Assembly: GCF_051013375.1 (NCBI RefSeq)
Contig: NZ_CP142125.1
Strand: one strand, 5' to 3'
Origin: Kordia algicida
Lineage (GTDB): Bacteria > Bacteroidota > Bacteroidia > Flavobacteriales > Flavobacteriaceae
Length of the DNA: 64,000 nt
The translations under genes and the position numbers were made by a program. This document shows, piece after piece, positions 27,475 through 37,321 of this stretch. The stretch's first letter is position 1. Each line of letters opens with the position of its first letter. The notes under the pieces were generated by a model. The model worked only from the letters and a program-made list of their open reading frames with translations. It was not told the origin of the DNA and did not search any database.

Positions 27475-29061
27475 TTGAAAACAAGATATTTTATTACTTT
27501 TATTTTCATTTTTTTGGTCAAAAACATGTCAGCTCAAAATCAATTTAATGAAGCATGGTGGATGCAAAGCAGAAATGATACTTTGCCATCTGTTAATTTA
27601 CTGCAAATCAAAACACTTTTGAATTCTGACATAAATCAATCAAAGAAAGTAATTATTGCTGTACTTGACTCTGATGTTGATATAAATCATAAAGATTTGA
27701 AACCTTTTTTATGGAAAAATAAAAAAGAAACCCCAAATAATGGTATCGACGACGATAAAAATGGATATGTAGATGACATATATGGATGGAATTTTCTTGG
27801 TAAAGAGGATAGTGAAAAAAGTTTAGAATATACTAGAATGGAAGAAACACGAATTCTATCTAAATACTCCAAAGAAAAATTAAATAGATTGTTTTATAGA
27901 AAAAAAGTTCCATATAATTATCACATGGTTAAGTCATCTTATGATACTATTTTAAAAGATTTAAAGGAAGATTTAGAATTATATAAAAACATTCATAGTG
28001 GTTATTCTCAAGTAGTTGATACTTTAAAAAGTATTTCCAAATATAAATACATAACTTTAGATAATATTGATAATATAAAGTCTGACGATGTATATATAAA
28101 TCAATGTATAGCATATGCAAAGGATTTGCTTCAACAAGGCTATACATATGAATTGATTAAAAGTATTTTAGATTATAAAGTTAATGGTATTAAAGTATGT
28201 ATGAATTTACAATACGACAACAGAGTTCTAGTAGGGGACAAACCTTATGACTTCTGCGATGCTAATTATGGAAATTCTTTAAATGGTAAAATGGCTTCAA
28301 AAATAGATCATGGTACAAAAGTATCTGGTGTTATCGCTTCAGTTTTACATGCTTTAGACTACAAGAAAAGTATAGAAATAATGCCATTGTGCATTACAGG
28401 CATAGGAGATTTTCTGGATAAAGACTTAGCTTTAGCTATACGATATGCTGTAGATAATGGTGCAAGAATTATAACACTTTCTCAAACTAAAACTTTCTCT
28501 TTAAATGACAAGAAAGTAAAAAAAGCTATGAAATATGCACAAAAGAAAGGTGTTTTAATTATTAAATCTGCGGGCAATGAAAATTTGAATTTAGATAACA
28601 CATTAAGATTTCCAAACGATGTAAGTAAAAGAGGAAACGAAGTACTCAAAAATTTATTAATAGTTGGAGCTTCAGGAAAAACATTAGAAACAATAAAAGA
28701 TGAGGATTCAAATTATGGAATGAAGAATGTAGATATATTTGCTCCTGGAATTGAGATCAATACATTAAAACCTGATAATGAATATACAGAGGGAAGCGGT
28801 TCATCCTATTCTGCTCCGATAGTATCTATTATCATTGGTTTAATTTATTCAAAATATCCAAACCTAACCGCATCTGAAGTAAAGCAAATTATTATGGAAT
28901 CAGGAGTGTCTTACAATATCATGGTCAATAAACCATCTTCTAATAAAGAAAAAGAATTAGTTCCTTTCAGCTCATTATCAAAATCTGGAAAAATAGTCAA
29001 TGCTTACAATGCGCTACTTATGGCAGAAGAAGTTTCTAAAAAGAAGAAAAACAAAAAATAA
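27475..29061 (+). CDS. Secreted S8 subtilisin-family serine peptidase
   Basis: A 528-aa secreted protease with signal peptide (start TTG at 27475, the only start that keeps the signal: KTRYFITFIFIFLVKNMSAQ). The catalytic triad is visible: Asp in IAVLDSDVDINHKDL (about residue 65), His in DHGTKVSGVIAS (about 279) and Ser in EGSGSSYSAPIVS (about 444); the oxyanion Asn is in KSAGNENLN. About 210 residues separate Asp and His, far more than in subtilisin, an inserted helical region. It follows the Pro-rich GG-leader gene by 72 bases, so leader or core processing is possible, though degradative secretion is just as plausible. Confidence 0.88.
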   Translation: MKTRYFITFIFIFLVKNMSAQNQFNEAWWMQSRNDTLPSVNLLQIKTLLNSDINQSKKVIIAVLDSDVDINHKDLKPFLWKNKKETPNNGIDDDKNGYVDDIYGWNFLGKEDSEKSLEYTRMEETRILSKYSKEKLNRLFYRKKVPYNYHMVKSSYDTILKDLKEDLELYKNIHSGYSQVVDTLKSISKYKYITLDNIDNIKSDDVYINQCIAYAKDLLQQGYTYELIKSILDYKVNGIKVCMNLQYDNRVLVGDKPYDFCDANYGNSLNGKMASKIDHGTKVSGVIASVLHALDYKKSIEIMPLCITGIGDFLDKDLALAIRYAVDNGARIITLSQTKTFSLNDKKVKKAMKYAQKKGVLIIKSAGNENLNLDNTLRFPNDVSKRGNEVLKNLLIVGASGKTLETIKDEDSNYGMKNVDIFAPGIEINTLKPDNEYTEGSGSSYSAPIVSIIIGLIYSKYPNLTASEVKQIIMESGVSYNIMVNKPSSNKEKELVPFSSLSKSGKIVNAYNALLMAEEVSKKKKNKK

Positions 29062-29064
29062 ACT

Positions 29065-29565
29065 ATGTATCTTATCTGGAGACTTATCAACACGGCTTTC
29101 TTTATTCTATTTTTCGGATTGGTGCTTACACTATTCACCAAAGGAAAAAAGCTATTCAACAACCAATACGGAAACGCTATTATCGTAGTATTTGTAATAG
29201 GTGTTATTGGAATGCTTGGCGCAAAAGAACGAGACTTTAAAAATGAATACATCATTAACAAAGACATCAAAGGGCACAATGTACGAATGCCGAGCATTAC
29301 CCTTGAAGATAATATTCCGTTTGACATTCATTTATCTGTAGGTTTCAAAAAAGATGCTTCAGGGAAATTAATACCTAGTTATAGTAGCAGTGATATGTCA
29401 GGATATCTAAATGGTCACGTATGGGAATTTCGATATGCAAACATTAGTAGATTAAATGAAGAAGAATTTTCATATATGGTCACAGGTTCGATGCATTGGC
29501 ATTTATTTGGAATCAAAGTCTACTCACAAAGCAAAACTTTTGAAGGAACATTCAGTATTGAATAA
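29065..29565 (+). CDS. Membrane-anchored hypothetical protein
   Basis: A 166-aa protein with two N-terminal TM helices (about residues 6-25 and 38-54) and a C-terminal soluble domain with beta pattern (MPSITLEDNIPFDIHLSVGF). I do not recognise a family. It starts three bases after the subtilisin stop codon, so it is co-transcribed and might be an anchor, inhibitor or immunity partner. A strong terminator follows at 29621. Confidence 0.65.
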   Translation: MYLIWRLINTAFFILFFGLVLTLFTKGKKLFNNQYGNAIIVVFVIGVIGMLGAKERDFKNEYIINKDIKGHNVRMPSITLEDNIPFDIHLSVGFKKDASGKLIPSYSSSDMSGYLNGHVWEFRYANISRLNEEEFSYMVTGSMHWHLFGIKVYSQSKTFEGTFSIE

Positions 29566-29620
29566 TGAAAATAGCAACAATCAAAACATAAAATTTTTCC
29601 CGCTACATATTTAATATTTC

Positions 29621-29655
29621 AAAAAGGCTTTTCCAAGTTATGGAAAAGTCTTTTT
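29621..29655 (+). terminator. Terminator of a dispersed family (copy 1)
   Basis: AAAAAGGCTTTTCCA, loop AGTTA, TGGAAAAGTCTTTTT. Related hairpins, with similar flanks, recur at about 36773, 37291 and 44657. Confidence 0.85.
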
Positions 29656-29818
29656 AATTTTCTATGCAACTATTTTTAAGCTTTTAGCTAGCTTGTGTAC
29701 ACTTCAAATTATATAAAATAGAACTTTATAAATCTAAGTTAAATACACAATACAGATTTTATCGAATGCTTATGCACGAGAGTCGTAGAGATTGAAAAAT
29801 ATATGGGGGCTTATTTCA

Positions 29819-30637
29819 TCATTTTACAATAAGCTTTTTAGTAGTTTTTATATCATCAGATGAGATTGTAATCAGGTATAAGCCTGACGCAATGTTACTT
29901 ACATCTATTGTATTATCTGGTGATAATTGCATGGCAATTTGTTTCCCTGCGTTATCATATACTTCAATTTTTATCTCATTTACAGCTTGCGGTAATTGAA
30001 TTTTTACAATGTCACTTGCTGGATTTGGATATAATGATAATCCAGATAGTATGTTATCTTCCTCTACAGATAAGGTAGCTAAGTTGAACGAAGATGGCGC
30101 AGTTACAGCTGCTGCATTTGGATCAACAACATTTGTATATTGTGCCATTCCATCATCAACCATATCAGCTTGCATGAATGATTTTAAAGGTGTTACCGAA
30201 TTTGCTAATGCAGAATTATTCTCAAGTATGTAGATGGTACCTGCAGTTGGGTTTCCATTTACTGTAAATGTATACATATTAGAGTTTGTTCCTGCAGAAG
30301 GAGCTGGTAAGTTTACAGGACTTCCTAAGGTTTCTGTAATTAGATATCCATCAATGCTTGACATCCCGACATTGTTTCCTTCAAAAAATGTTGCACTTGC
30401 CCCATTTCCTAGCGATGAATTTGTTGTAATAGTTACACCATCAGGAACGATGACTGTAAATCCGTAACTTTGTACCGCAGTCGCAAAATTGTTAGCACTT
30501 GGGTTTGGAACAGCTTGTATTGTAAAGCTATATCCTCCGTTGTGCATTAATGTATATGTGTAGCCATCTTGAGCATTTAACTGAAAAGATAAGAAACATA
30601 TAAGACTTGTTATTAATATTTTTATTGAATTTTTCAT
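29819..30637 (-). CDS. Secreted protein with type IX sorting domain
   Basis: A 272-aa secreted protein: signal peptide (about 1-22), a beta-rich extracellular domain, and a C-terminal T9SS type A sorting domain (about 200-272) with LSLYPNPASDIVKIQLP, VYDNAGKQI and IASGLYLITI ending in KTTKKLIVK, the usual pattern. The passenger is not one I recognise. It is downstream of the BspA-like gene (four bases between them on the minus strand), so they form an operon for the cell surface. Confidence 0.88.
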   Translation of the reverse strand: MKNSIKILITSLICFLSFQLNAQDGYTYTLMHNGGYSFTIQAVPNPSANNFATAVQSYGFTVIVPDGVTITTNSSLGNGASATFFEGNNVGMSSIDGYLITETLGSPVNLPAPSAGTNSNMYTFTVNGNPTAGTIYILENNSALANSVTPLKSFMQADMVDDGMAQYTNVVDPNAAAVTAPSSFNLATLSVEEDNILSGLSLYPNPASDIVKIQLPQAVNEIKIEVYDNAGKQIAMQLSPDNTIDVSNIASGLYLITISSDDIKTTKKLIVK

Positions 30638-30641
30638 AAGG

Positions 30642-32552
30642 TTAATTTTCTGGTAATTGTTCTTGAATTTGATAAGTACTAAAGTTTAGGAAATTTTCTG
30701 GATGTGCTAATACATTTTGTAACAGCACAGGCGTATCAGGGGAAGTACCTGTATATTGAGTGCCTCCATCTAGATTGACATCATGTACATTGTATCCGTT
30801 CACTACATAGGTAGGGAAATTTAAAAAGTTTCCTGGGTCATTTAATACTTCAGATAGTATACTTGGCGAGTCTGCATTTGCTCCAGCATACTGAATAAAT
30901 GTGTCACTGTTTACATTTCCTGCCCATAATGCCATGTTTCCATTTGATAGTTGTACTTGTGCATTACTACCAAAAGTTGTTATTGATGCGTCATAGAAGT
31001 TAACTGTAGTAGCTGTAGAACTTAACGCAATTGTATTCGATGACATAATACTTAAATGATTTCTATGGTGTACTGCAATATAATAGTTAGCACTTGATAC
31101 ATTGAATGATAGAGCAGAAGTACCATCTACGGAAACTATATCTCCATCGCGTTGTAAAAAGGCAGATTGTGATTGAACAATAGTAGTGTTATCTACATCA
31201 TCTCGCAATTCAACCCAGATCCAATCTACAATAGCATTATTTCCTGTTACATTAAAAACAGTTGGGTTACAAGTCAACATGTCTGCATACGGACTTGTTG
31301 TTGGAATTAAACTGGCAATACGTAAATCATCACGCATTAAAGTTTCTTCTCCAATATTTGGATTTAATGCGGCTCCTTGAAGATATACATTTGCTTCTAA
31401 AATAAGGTCACAACTTAATCCTGTTTCTAATCCTGCATCTGTAATAATCCAATTATTTGGTGCACTGGTCAATATATCACGTGCGATATCTGCTGAACAG
31501 TTGTAATTAATACCGTGTGCACCTAAAGTTACATTAGGGTTAACTGTTTGTGTAGACCAACCAATGAGAGTATTACTATAATTTACTGTAGAAAGGCCTG
31601 AGTCCCTAAACATATTAGAAAAAGATGTAACATTCTCAATATTCCAAGATGATAGATCTTGATTAAAAATGATAGCATCAAAAAACATAAGTGACATATT
31701 TGTCGCGGAAGAGGTATCCCAACTGCTTATATCTTGATTAAAGCTTTCGGCACTTCCAAACATTCTTGTAAAGTCAATTACATTACTTACGTCCCAGTTG
31801 CTAATGTCCTGATTAAAATTAACGTTGTTGTTAAACATTCTAAGCATAGAAGTTACGTTACTCACGTTCCAATTGCCTATATCCTGATTAAAAGGACATA
31901 AGCTAAACATCCATGCCATATCTGTGACATTACTCACATCCCAACTACTAATGTCTTGATTAAAATCTGACCCAGCAAACAACCAAGACATATCCGTAAC
32001 ATTGCTCACATCCCAACCACTTATATCTTGATTAAATGATGTACCTCTAAATAAACTTTCCATGTTAGTAATAGTACTTACATCCCAATTAACTATGGAT
32101 GTATTAAATGTAGTTGGGCCCAAAAACATGCGAGTTAAATCCGTAACATTGGATAAGTCAGGTATGTCAGTTGCATTGTAAGATAAATTTTGACAATTAG
32201 AAAAGGCGTGAGCCATACTTGTCCATTGTTGGTTTCCCCATTGGTCAATTGATATAAGCTGGTTTAATGTGTTTGTAGCATTATTATTATTAACATAAAT
32301 TCTTGGAAATGTACCACTTATAGATACTTGGTAATTACCTGGTAATGTGTAGGTGTGTGTAATATTACCAGTTACACCCGTAGAAAAGTTACCATCGCCC
32401 CAATTTACATCGTAGTTGTAAGTTTCACCAGGAAATGTTGGTATTGTTATTAACTCGTTGTTAGCTGTTGTTTGCCATGTAGTGATAAAGTCCTGTGCTA
32501 AAGCAAAATTTTGACTGCATATTAAAATTATTGTTAAGTAAAGTTTTTTCAT
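30642..32552 (-). CDS. BspA-type LRR (DUF285) surface protein
   Basis: A 636-aa secreted protein: signal peptide, a PKD-like domain (about 40-95, TFPGETYNYDVNWGDG ... HTYTLPGNYQVSI), then nine or so 25-aa DUF285 repeats of the form FNQDISxWDVSNVTDMxxMF (about 110-330), and a C-terminal beta region. The last 70 residues hold two EF-hand-like units, DVNLDGGTQYTG and NVNSDTFIQYAG, as in Bacteroidota surface proteins that end in a dockerin-like tail (NFLNFSTYQIQEQLPEN). BspA repeats mediate adhesion; there is no T9SS tail here, but the next gene has one. Confidence 0.9.
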   Translation of the reverse strand: MKKLYLTIILICSQNFALAQDFITTWQTTANNELITIPTFPGETYNYDVNWGDGNFSTGVTGNITHTYTLPGNYQVSISGTFPRIYVNNNNATNTLNQLISIDQWGNQQWTSMAHAFSNCQNLSYNATDIPDLSNVTDLTRMFLGPTTFNTSIVNWDVSTITNMESLFRGTSFNQDISGWDVSNVTDMSWLFAGSDFNQDISSWDVSNVTDMAWMFSLCPFNQDIGNWNVSNVTSMLRMFNNNVNFNQDISNWDVSNVIDFTRMFGSAESFNQDISSWDTSSATNMSLMFFDAIIFNQDLSSWNIENVTSFSNMFRDSGLSTVNYSNTLIGWSTQTVNPNVTLGAHGINYNCSADIARDILTSAPNNWIITDAGLETGLSCDLILEANVYLQGAALNPNIGEETLMRDDLRIASLIPTTSPYADMLTCNPTVFNVTGNNAIVDWIWVELRDDVDNTTIVQSQSAFLQRDGDIVSVDGTSALSFNVSSANYYIAVHHRNHLSIMSSNTIALSSTATTVNFYDASITTFGSNAQVQLSNGNMALWAGNVNSDTFIQYAGANADSPSILSEVLNDPGNFLNFPTYVVNGYNVHDVNLDGGTQYTGTSPDTPVLLQNVLAHPENFLNFSTYQIQEQLPEN

Positions 32553-32870
32553 AATAGTTAAATTTAAAATTTAATGATGCCTAAGTATTTTAGAATATGC
32601 AGAGAGAAACTGTTTACACTAAAACAACATTGCAATTTTCATAATTATTTTAAAACAAATAAATTGAGTTAATAAATGTTGTTTTATAGGTATAATCGTA
32701 TTTTTTTATAGTGTATCTGTTTTTTACTCTAAACAATTAGTGTTAAGTCAAAGAAATAACAAGTTTTATGTGTCTTATAATCAAGGATTAAGCTATTCTC
32801 CTATTTTTAAGAAATAAATGATAAAAAACTTTTTAAAAAAAAACTTTATTTTAGCATAAAATTTGAAATT
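32553..32870. other. Divergent intergenic region
   Basis: AT-rich region between the surface-protein operon and the LytTR gene. No structure beyond simple A/T runs was seen. Confidence 0.5.
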
Positions 32871-33227
32871 TTGACTTTGGGTTTTTCTACAAATAAGGAT
32901 AACAATCAATTAAAAATACTAGCTATTCCTTCTACTAACAAAATTGATTTGATAGATGTTAAATCAATTCTTTATTTTGAGGCCGATGGTAAATATACCA
33001 ATGTGCATTTAATTGATAGGAAAATACTATCTAGTAGAAATCTTGGTGCGTATGAAGATTACTTGAAGAATAATCCATTTTTAAGAATACATAATAAATA
33101 TATCGTAAATGTAGAGATGATAAAAGAGATTCGTTTGGATACTTATATTTGTATTTTAAAGAACGATATAGAGTTAATTATTTCCTCAAGAAAAATGAAA
33201 GTAGTAAAAAAATTTTTTAAAATGTAA
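32871..33227 (+). CDS. LytTR DNA-binding domain protein
   Basis: A 118-aa protein made of a LytTR domain (about residues 20-115): IDLIDVKSILYFEADGKYTNVHL, LGAYEDYLKN, FLRIHNKYIVNVEMIKEI. There is no receiver domain, so it is a standalone LytTR regulator. The TTG at 32871 is the best start, since no ATG precedes the domain. The downstream TPR/AraC gene starts three bases after its stop; the pair may act together in sensing extracellular signals. Confidence 0.85.
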   Translation: MTLGFSTNKDNNQLKILAIPSTNKIDLIDVKSILYFEADGKYTNVHLIDRKILSSRNLGAYEDYLKNNPFLRIHNKYIVNVEMIKEIRLDTYICILKNDIELIISSRKMKVVKKFFKM

Positions 33228-33230
33228 TTT

Positions 33231-34967
33231 GTGAATAAAGGGTTAATATATATATATATTATTATTTCCAGCTTTTACGGTTATGCTCAAGATTTAACCT
33301 ACCAAAGTTTGAAAAATAGCTCGCTAGACTCGTTAAGGGAAGTATTGAGAGAGATAAGCAGTGATACAGTGGCTGATTTAAAGCTTAATAGTATTTACCT
33401 AAAATTAGCTAAAGAAGCTAAAGATACAATGCATATTTCTTACGCATATCGCGGTTATGAAAGAAGGCTTCCTATTGAACAAAGAAATGATTATTGGGAT
33501 AGTATTATACAGATATCCGATGGCTTACCCATAAACTTTAAATTAGCTAGTTATAGTTACAAAGCATACAATCACCTTATGCTTAATGAAATCAATGAAT
33601 CCTTATCTAATTTCTTAACCTTGTACGAGTTGTCCAAAAAATATAATAATATATACCAACAGCATTATTCCCTATTAAATTTAACTCAACTAAAGTTTAA
33701 TTTTGAAGATACATCTGGGGCTTTAGATTTTGCTAGAAAAAATCTAAAGCTAGTCACTTCAGATGAATTCAAAAATTATGTAATCAAGACCAAGGGTATT
33801 TCACGGGCAAATTCTTATTTAGCATTTGAAAAGATGGCTGTTAAATCCTCCTTAAACGAAATTTTGTTATTTGAAGGTAAAATAGATTCAGCACGATATT
33901 ATTTAAACCTTATTAAAAAAGACTATAAAACTATTCTGGGTAATGGAATCGATACACTTCATTTTTATGAGGCAAGAGATATTTATTACGCAAGTAAAGC
34001 TTCATACCTCTATAATACTAATAACTACGAGCAGTCAATAACATATAGTGATTCATTATTAACTCTAATACCAAAAAAATACCTCTACAATAATATAATA
34101 TTTAAAGGTAATTATTTTAAGGGTATGTCTTACAGTTATTTAAAGCAAGATAGTTTGGCATTAAAATATTTAAAAAATTGTGATTCATTATTGTGGGCAG
34201 ACCATCAGCTCTCATCTTATGGTCCCTACTTAGCAAGGTCAGTGCTCAACAAATTATATTTACTACATAAAAAAAATGACAATGCTATAGGGCAGATAGA
34301 TTATTTAAATAAGACTATAGCTTATGATAGCTTAATTAATACTTCATATGGTGATATAAATTATAAAATACTTAAGCATTTTGAGTTACCAGAAATCATT
34401 GAAACTAAAGATAATTTAATTAAACAGCTAAAATTTAAAAAAGTATTAAATAAATCATTGGCAATTTTTGGTTTTATACTCTTTGGTTTGAGTTTAATTT
34501 ATATAGCATGGTTATACAGGAAGTTTTATATTTATAATAATAATTTTAATAAGCTGATTCAAAACAGAAGCATAGAAGTAGCTTATGATTTTTCAGCAGA
34601 AAAGCTTGATAAAATTTTCAAAACAATGGATGAGTTTGAAATAAATGAAAGTTATCTTAAACCTGTGATAAGAGTAGAAGATGTTTTTGACTATGGTATA
34701 AATACGAAAACCTTAAATGATGCTTTAAGATTGCGTGGCAGCAGAAATTTTTCGGATTATATTAATAGGCTTAAAGTCAATTATGCTTTTGTAGAAATAA
34801 CAAATAATATTAAATACCATAAATCATCTACTCTAAGACTATTAGCTGAAAAAAGTGGTTTTACCTCCCAGAAAATATTTAATAAAAAATTCATTGAAAT
34901 ATTTGGCTTTTCACCAATGTTTTATGTTAAAAAACTAAATTCAGGTTTTGATTTATCTTCCATGTAA
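33231..34967 (+). CDS. TPR-containing membrane regulator with AraC-type HTH (second copy)
   Basis: A 578-aa protein with the same plan as the 569-aa protein at 25.4 kb: signal peptide (GTG start, KGLIYIYIIISSFYGYAQ), TPR-like helical region (about 60-370), TM helix (about 408-432) and C-terminal AraC-type HTH (about 480-570: TLNDALRLRGSRNFSDYINRLKVNYAF ... KSGFTSQKIFNKKFIEIFGFSPMFYVKKL). It is co-transcribed with the LytTR gene. Such pairs of regulators commonly control peptide or surface-protein loci in this region. Confidence 0.85.
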   Translation: MNKGLIYIYIIISSFYGYAQDLTYQSLKNSSLDSLREVLREISSDTVADLKLNSIYLKLAKEAKDTMHISYAYRGYERRLPIEQRNDYWDSIIQISDGLPINFKLASYSYKAYNHLMLNEINESLSNFLTLYELSKKYNNIYQQHYSLLNLTQLKFNFEDTSGALDFARKNLKLVTSDEFKNYVIKTKGISRANSYLAFEKMAVKSSLNEILLFEGKIDSARYYLNLIKKDYKTILGNGIDTLHFYEARDIYYASKASYLYNTNNYEQSITYSDSLLTLIPKKYLYNNIIFKGNYFKGMSYSYLKQDSLALKYLKNCDSLLWADHQLSSYGPYLARSVLNKLYLLHKKNDNAIGQIDYLNKTIAYDSLINTSYGDINYKILKHFELPEIIETKDNLIKQLKFKKVLNKSLAIFGFILFGLSLIYIAWLYRKFYIYNNNFNKLIQNRSIEVAYDFSAEKLDKIFKTMDEFEINESYLKPVIRVEDVFDYGINTKTLNDALRLRGSRNFSDYINRLKVNYAFVEITNNIKYHKSSTLRLLAEKSGFTSQKIFNKKFIEIFGFSPMFYVKKLNSGFDLSSM

Positions 34968-35298
34968 TAATTATAAGTCCCGTACTTCATGCCTTAAGAT
35001 TTTGCTTAGGCTTTATAGGTCATTCCACTGCTAGAAAACCTTATATTAGTGGATACATCTGTGTTTTGGTTCTACAATTTCTTCATATGCCAAAACTAGG
35101 AACAAAACTCAAACTTCACAAAACGGGTTTAGCAGAGTGCTTACTATTGAAAAAGCAATATTCTTCATAATTACCAAAAGTGAAGAAAAACCAATTTAGC
35201 AAAAATTTCAATCACTTTACAAAACACGTGAAAACACTCAATTATTTATAATTTATTTTAGCTAATATTGAAACTAACATTTAAATATTTATAATACT
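34968..35298. other. Gene-free interval
   Basis: No gene or strong structure is seen. Codons drift through all frames with frequent stops. It separates the regulator pair from the 437-aa protein and must contain that gene's promoter. Confidence 0.4.
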
Positions 35299-36612
35299 AT
35301 GAAGTTTATTTACACTAATTTCAAAGCCCCTGAACCAAAAACCTACCTCGCAGAAAAATTCAAGCGAAAGCTTACTATTCTTACGGATTCATCTAATAAA
35401 GAGATTATAGCTACGCTAGTAAGCGATGCCTTGTCTTTTACTGAAAACCAAAAAGATGTAATAAATACAGCAAAGAAAGAAGATTTCTATGCTATTGATA
35501 AAAGACAAAAAGTTTTGGTAGAAGCTTCCAAGCGTTGCGCTATTGAATCCTTGGTCAAGGAAGCTCCTTTAGTAGATCAAGAGATCATAGAGGAAGACTT
35601 TTTCACTTATTTAACAGCTCCTTTTGATGACTTTGAAAAATATACAGCCGTACTAATAAGGAAAACAAATATGGCAACGATGTATTATTTTTTCGATAAT
35701 ATACAGATCGATCAAGGAAACTTGAGTTTTTTGCCTTCTGATCTCCCTAATGAAGATCCCGTTGTAAATACTTTAAAGTTTAGTTCAGACTTTTTCAAAG
35801 GCTTAATAAAAAAATTACTATCAAGTGCTGCAAGTTCAGTTGGTTCTAAAATAGGAGCAATTGTACTAAACATTGTTATGAAAGAAATGTTTGGTGTTGA
35901 GGATAACAAAGAACTGATAAACAAAATTAGGTCAATTATCAAAGAAGAAATCCAAAATAATGAAATAGAAAAAATAGATGGTAAGATATCAGGTACTATC
36001 AACTATCTTACAGAAGAATATAAAAACTTAAAAGCAAAGAGCGATCTAAATGACAGAAAACAAAGAGAAGTTTTGCTTCGTAATTTAGAATTGTATTCAA
36101 AGGACTTCTACACAGATGTTCTAGGTCTTTTAGAGCAAACGACATACGTTAAAAAAGGACTCAGGTCTTACATTATTGGGGTTTCTATCTATATACTGAT
36201 CTTGCAAGAAAAAGCTTTAATAGACCCCGATCACATGAATCCTAACGACACTAGCTATGCTATTACCCTGAGAAGCAACGCTACAAAATACTTAAATCAT
36301 ATAGAGACATATTACAAAGAACTCTATGATGCGCGCAGTGGTCAGATATATGTATATTCAGATCCATGGATAGACTATAACGTCCATAAAGATGCCTATC
36401 GCTATCGTGATAATGGAACGAACTTCGTTTCTCAACGTTACTACGACATAAAGCACAGCCCAGGAAATTGGACTTATGGTAAGGATGAAGCAGAAAAGTA
36501 TATGAAACCGTATAAAAGTAAAGCACTTAGGGAGTTTGCAGATAAATATGCTGACCCTAAAGAAAATATAATTCCAAAATTGAAGACTCTAAAAACATAC
36601 ACTTTTTCATAG
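35299..36612 (+). CDS. Possible helical pore-forming toxin-like protein
   Basis: A 437-aa protein without signal peptide. It has a hydrophobic, Gly/Ala/Ser-rich helix (about residues 160-192: LKFSSDFFKGLIKKLLSSAASSVGSKIGAIVLNIV) followed by amphipathic helices with charged repeats (KELINKIRSIIKEEIQ, TYVKKGLRSYIIGVSIYILILQEKAL). This order recalls the N-terminal helical domain of delta-endotoxins or of other alpha-pore-forming toxins. The C-terminal 90 residues are Tyr/Asp-rich. I do not recognise a family with confidence. It stands alone on the plus strand. Function unknown; a toxin or a structural protein are both possible. Confidence 0.5.
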   Translation: MKFIYTNFKAPEPKTYLAEKFKRKLTILTDSSNKEIIATLVSDALSFTENQKDVINTAKKEDFYAIDKRQKVLVEASKRCAIESLVKEAPLVDQEIIEEDFFTYLTAPFDDFEKYTAVLIRKTNMATMYYFFDNIQIDQGNLSFLPSDLPNEDPVVNTLKFSSDFFKGLIKKLLSSAASSVGSKIGAIVLNIVMKEMFGVEDNKELINKIRSIIKEEIQNNEIEKIDGKISGTINYLTEEYKNLKAKSDLNDRKQREVLLRNLELYSKDFYTDVLGLLEQTTYVKKGLRSYIIGVSIYILILQEKALIDPDHMNPNDTSYAITLRSNATKYLNHIETYYKELYDARSGQIYVYSDPWIDYNVHKDAYRYRDNGTNFVSQRYYDIKHSPGNWTYGKDEAEKYMKPYKSKALREFADKYADPKENIIPKLKTLKTYTFS

Positions 36613-37026
36613 ATCTTTGATTGCTTTGATAAAAAAGTCTGTGTACTATTTGAAAATTATTCTTTAAATATTATACAGACTTTTATCTTTCAAGTTAATT
36701 TTACAAGATATGCTTGTATATGTTGTTATTTTACATGTTCAAGAAGAACCAACATCATCGGAATATCCACAAGTTGTGGAAAAGCCTTTTTAATTTTTCA
36801 GCTAGCTTGTGTCCCATTAAACAAGCAACAAAAATCAACGAAACTGCTAAAGCGTATTCGTAAAGGCTTTTCCAAACTTGTTTTAACACGCTTCTATACT
36901 TTATAAATCTTTGTGATACTTCAAATAAAAAACTACGGCTTAAATGTTAATTATGGGAATCCCGTAATTGGTTAGTATTCTATATTCGTATTTTATTTTC
37001 ATTATTAATCCTAAAAAAAATTAATT
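36613..37026. repeat. Interval with split copies of a dispersed terminator repeat
   Basis: GTGGAAAAGCCTTTTT (about 36779-36796) and AAAGGCTTTTCCA (about 36872-36884) are the two arms of the hairpin found intact at 29621, 37291 and 44657, separated by some 75 bases. A second hairpin AAAAGTCTGTGTA/TATACAGACTTTT (36633-36684) follows the toxin-like gene and could be its terminator. GGGAATCCCGTAA at about 36955 lies upstream of the next precursor gene. Confidence 0.55.
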
Positions 37027-37215
37027 ATGAAAAAAAGAGATTTTAAGACACTAAAGCTTAATAAAAGTATTGTCTCTAACTTTAAAACAGAAGAACTCAA
37101 AGGTGGACAAAGTACCATACCTTCTGTATGTATTAATGTTTTATGTCATTTATCTAAAGATGCTCCTTGTCATACAGAATATTCAGATTGCGATTGTCCA
37201 ACAGGTCGTTGTTAG
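37027..37215 (+). CDS. Lanthipeptide-type GG-leader precursor, Cys-rich (62 aa)
   Basis: Leader KKRDFKTLKLNKSIVSNFKTEELKGG (GG at residues 26-27) of the same type as the 74-aa precursor at 8.5 kb; core of 35 residues with six Cys (VCINVLCHLS, PCHTE, DCDCPTG, RC) and several Ser/Thr. Conserved positions in the leader (LKLNKS-IVSN, KGG) suggest a common processing enzyme. No modifying enzyme is nearby. Confidence 0.82.
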   Translation: MKKRDFKTLKLNKSIVSNFKTEELKGGQSTIPSVCINVLCHLSKDAPCHTEYSDCDCPTGRC

Positions 37216-37290
37216 TAGCTATGCGAACTGTGGTTCGTTTTTTATTGAAAACACCAACAAGAAGCAACAAAACATAAAAAACGTATTCAT

Positions 37291-37321
37291 AAAGGCTATT
37301 TCATAATTTGGAATAGCCTTT
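37291..37321 (+). terminator. Terminator of a dispersed family (copy 3)
   Basis: AAAGGCTATT pairs with AATAGCCTTT around a 11-base loop; T-rich tail follows. It is 75 bases after the 62-aa precursor gene. Confidence 0.8.
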
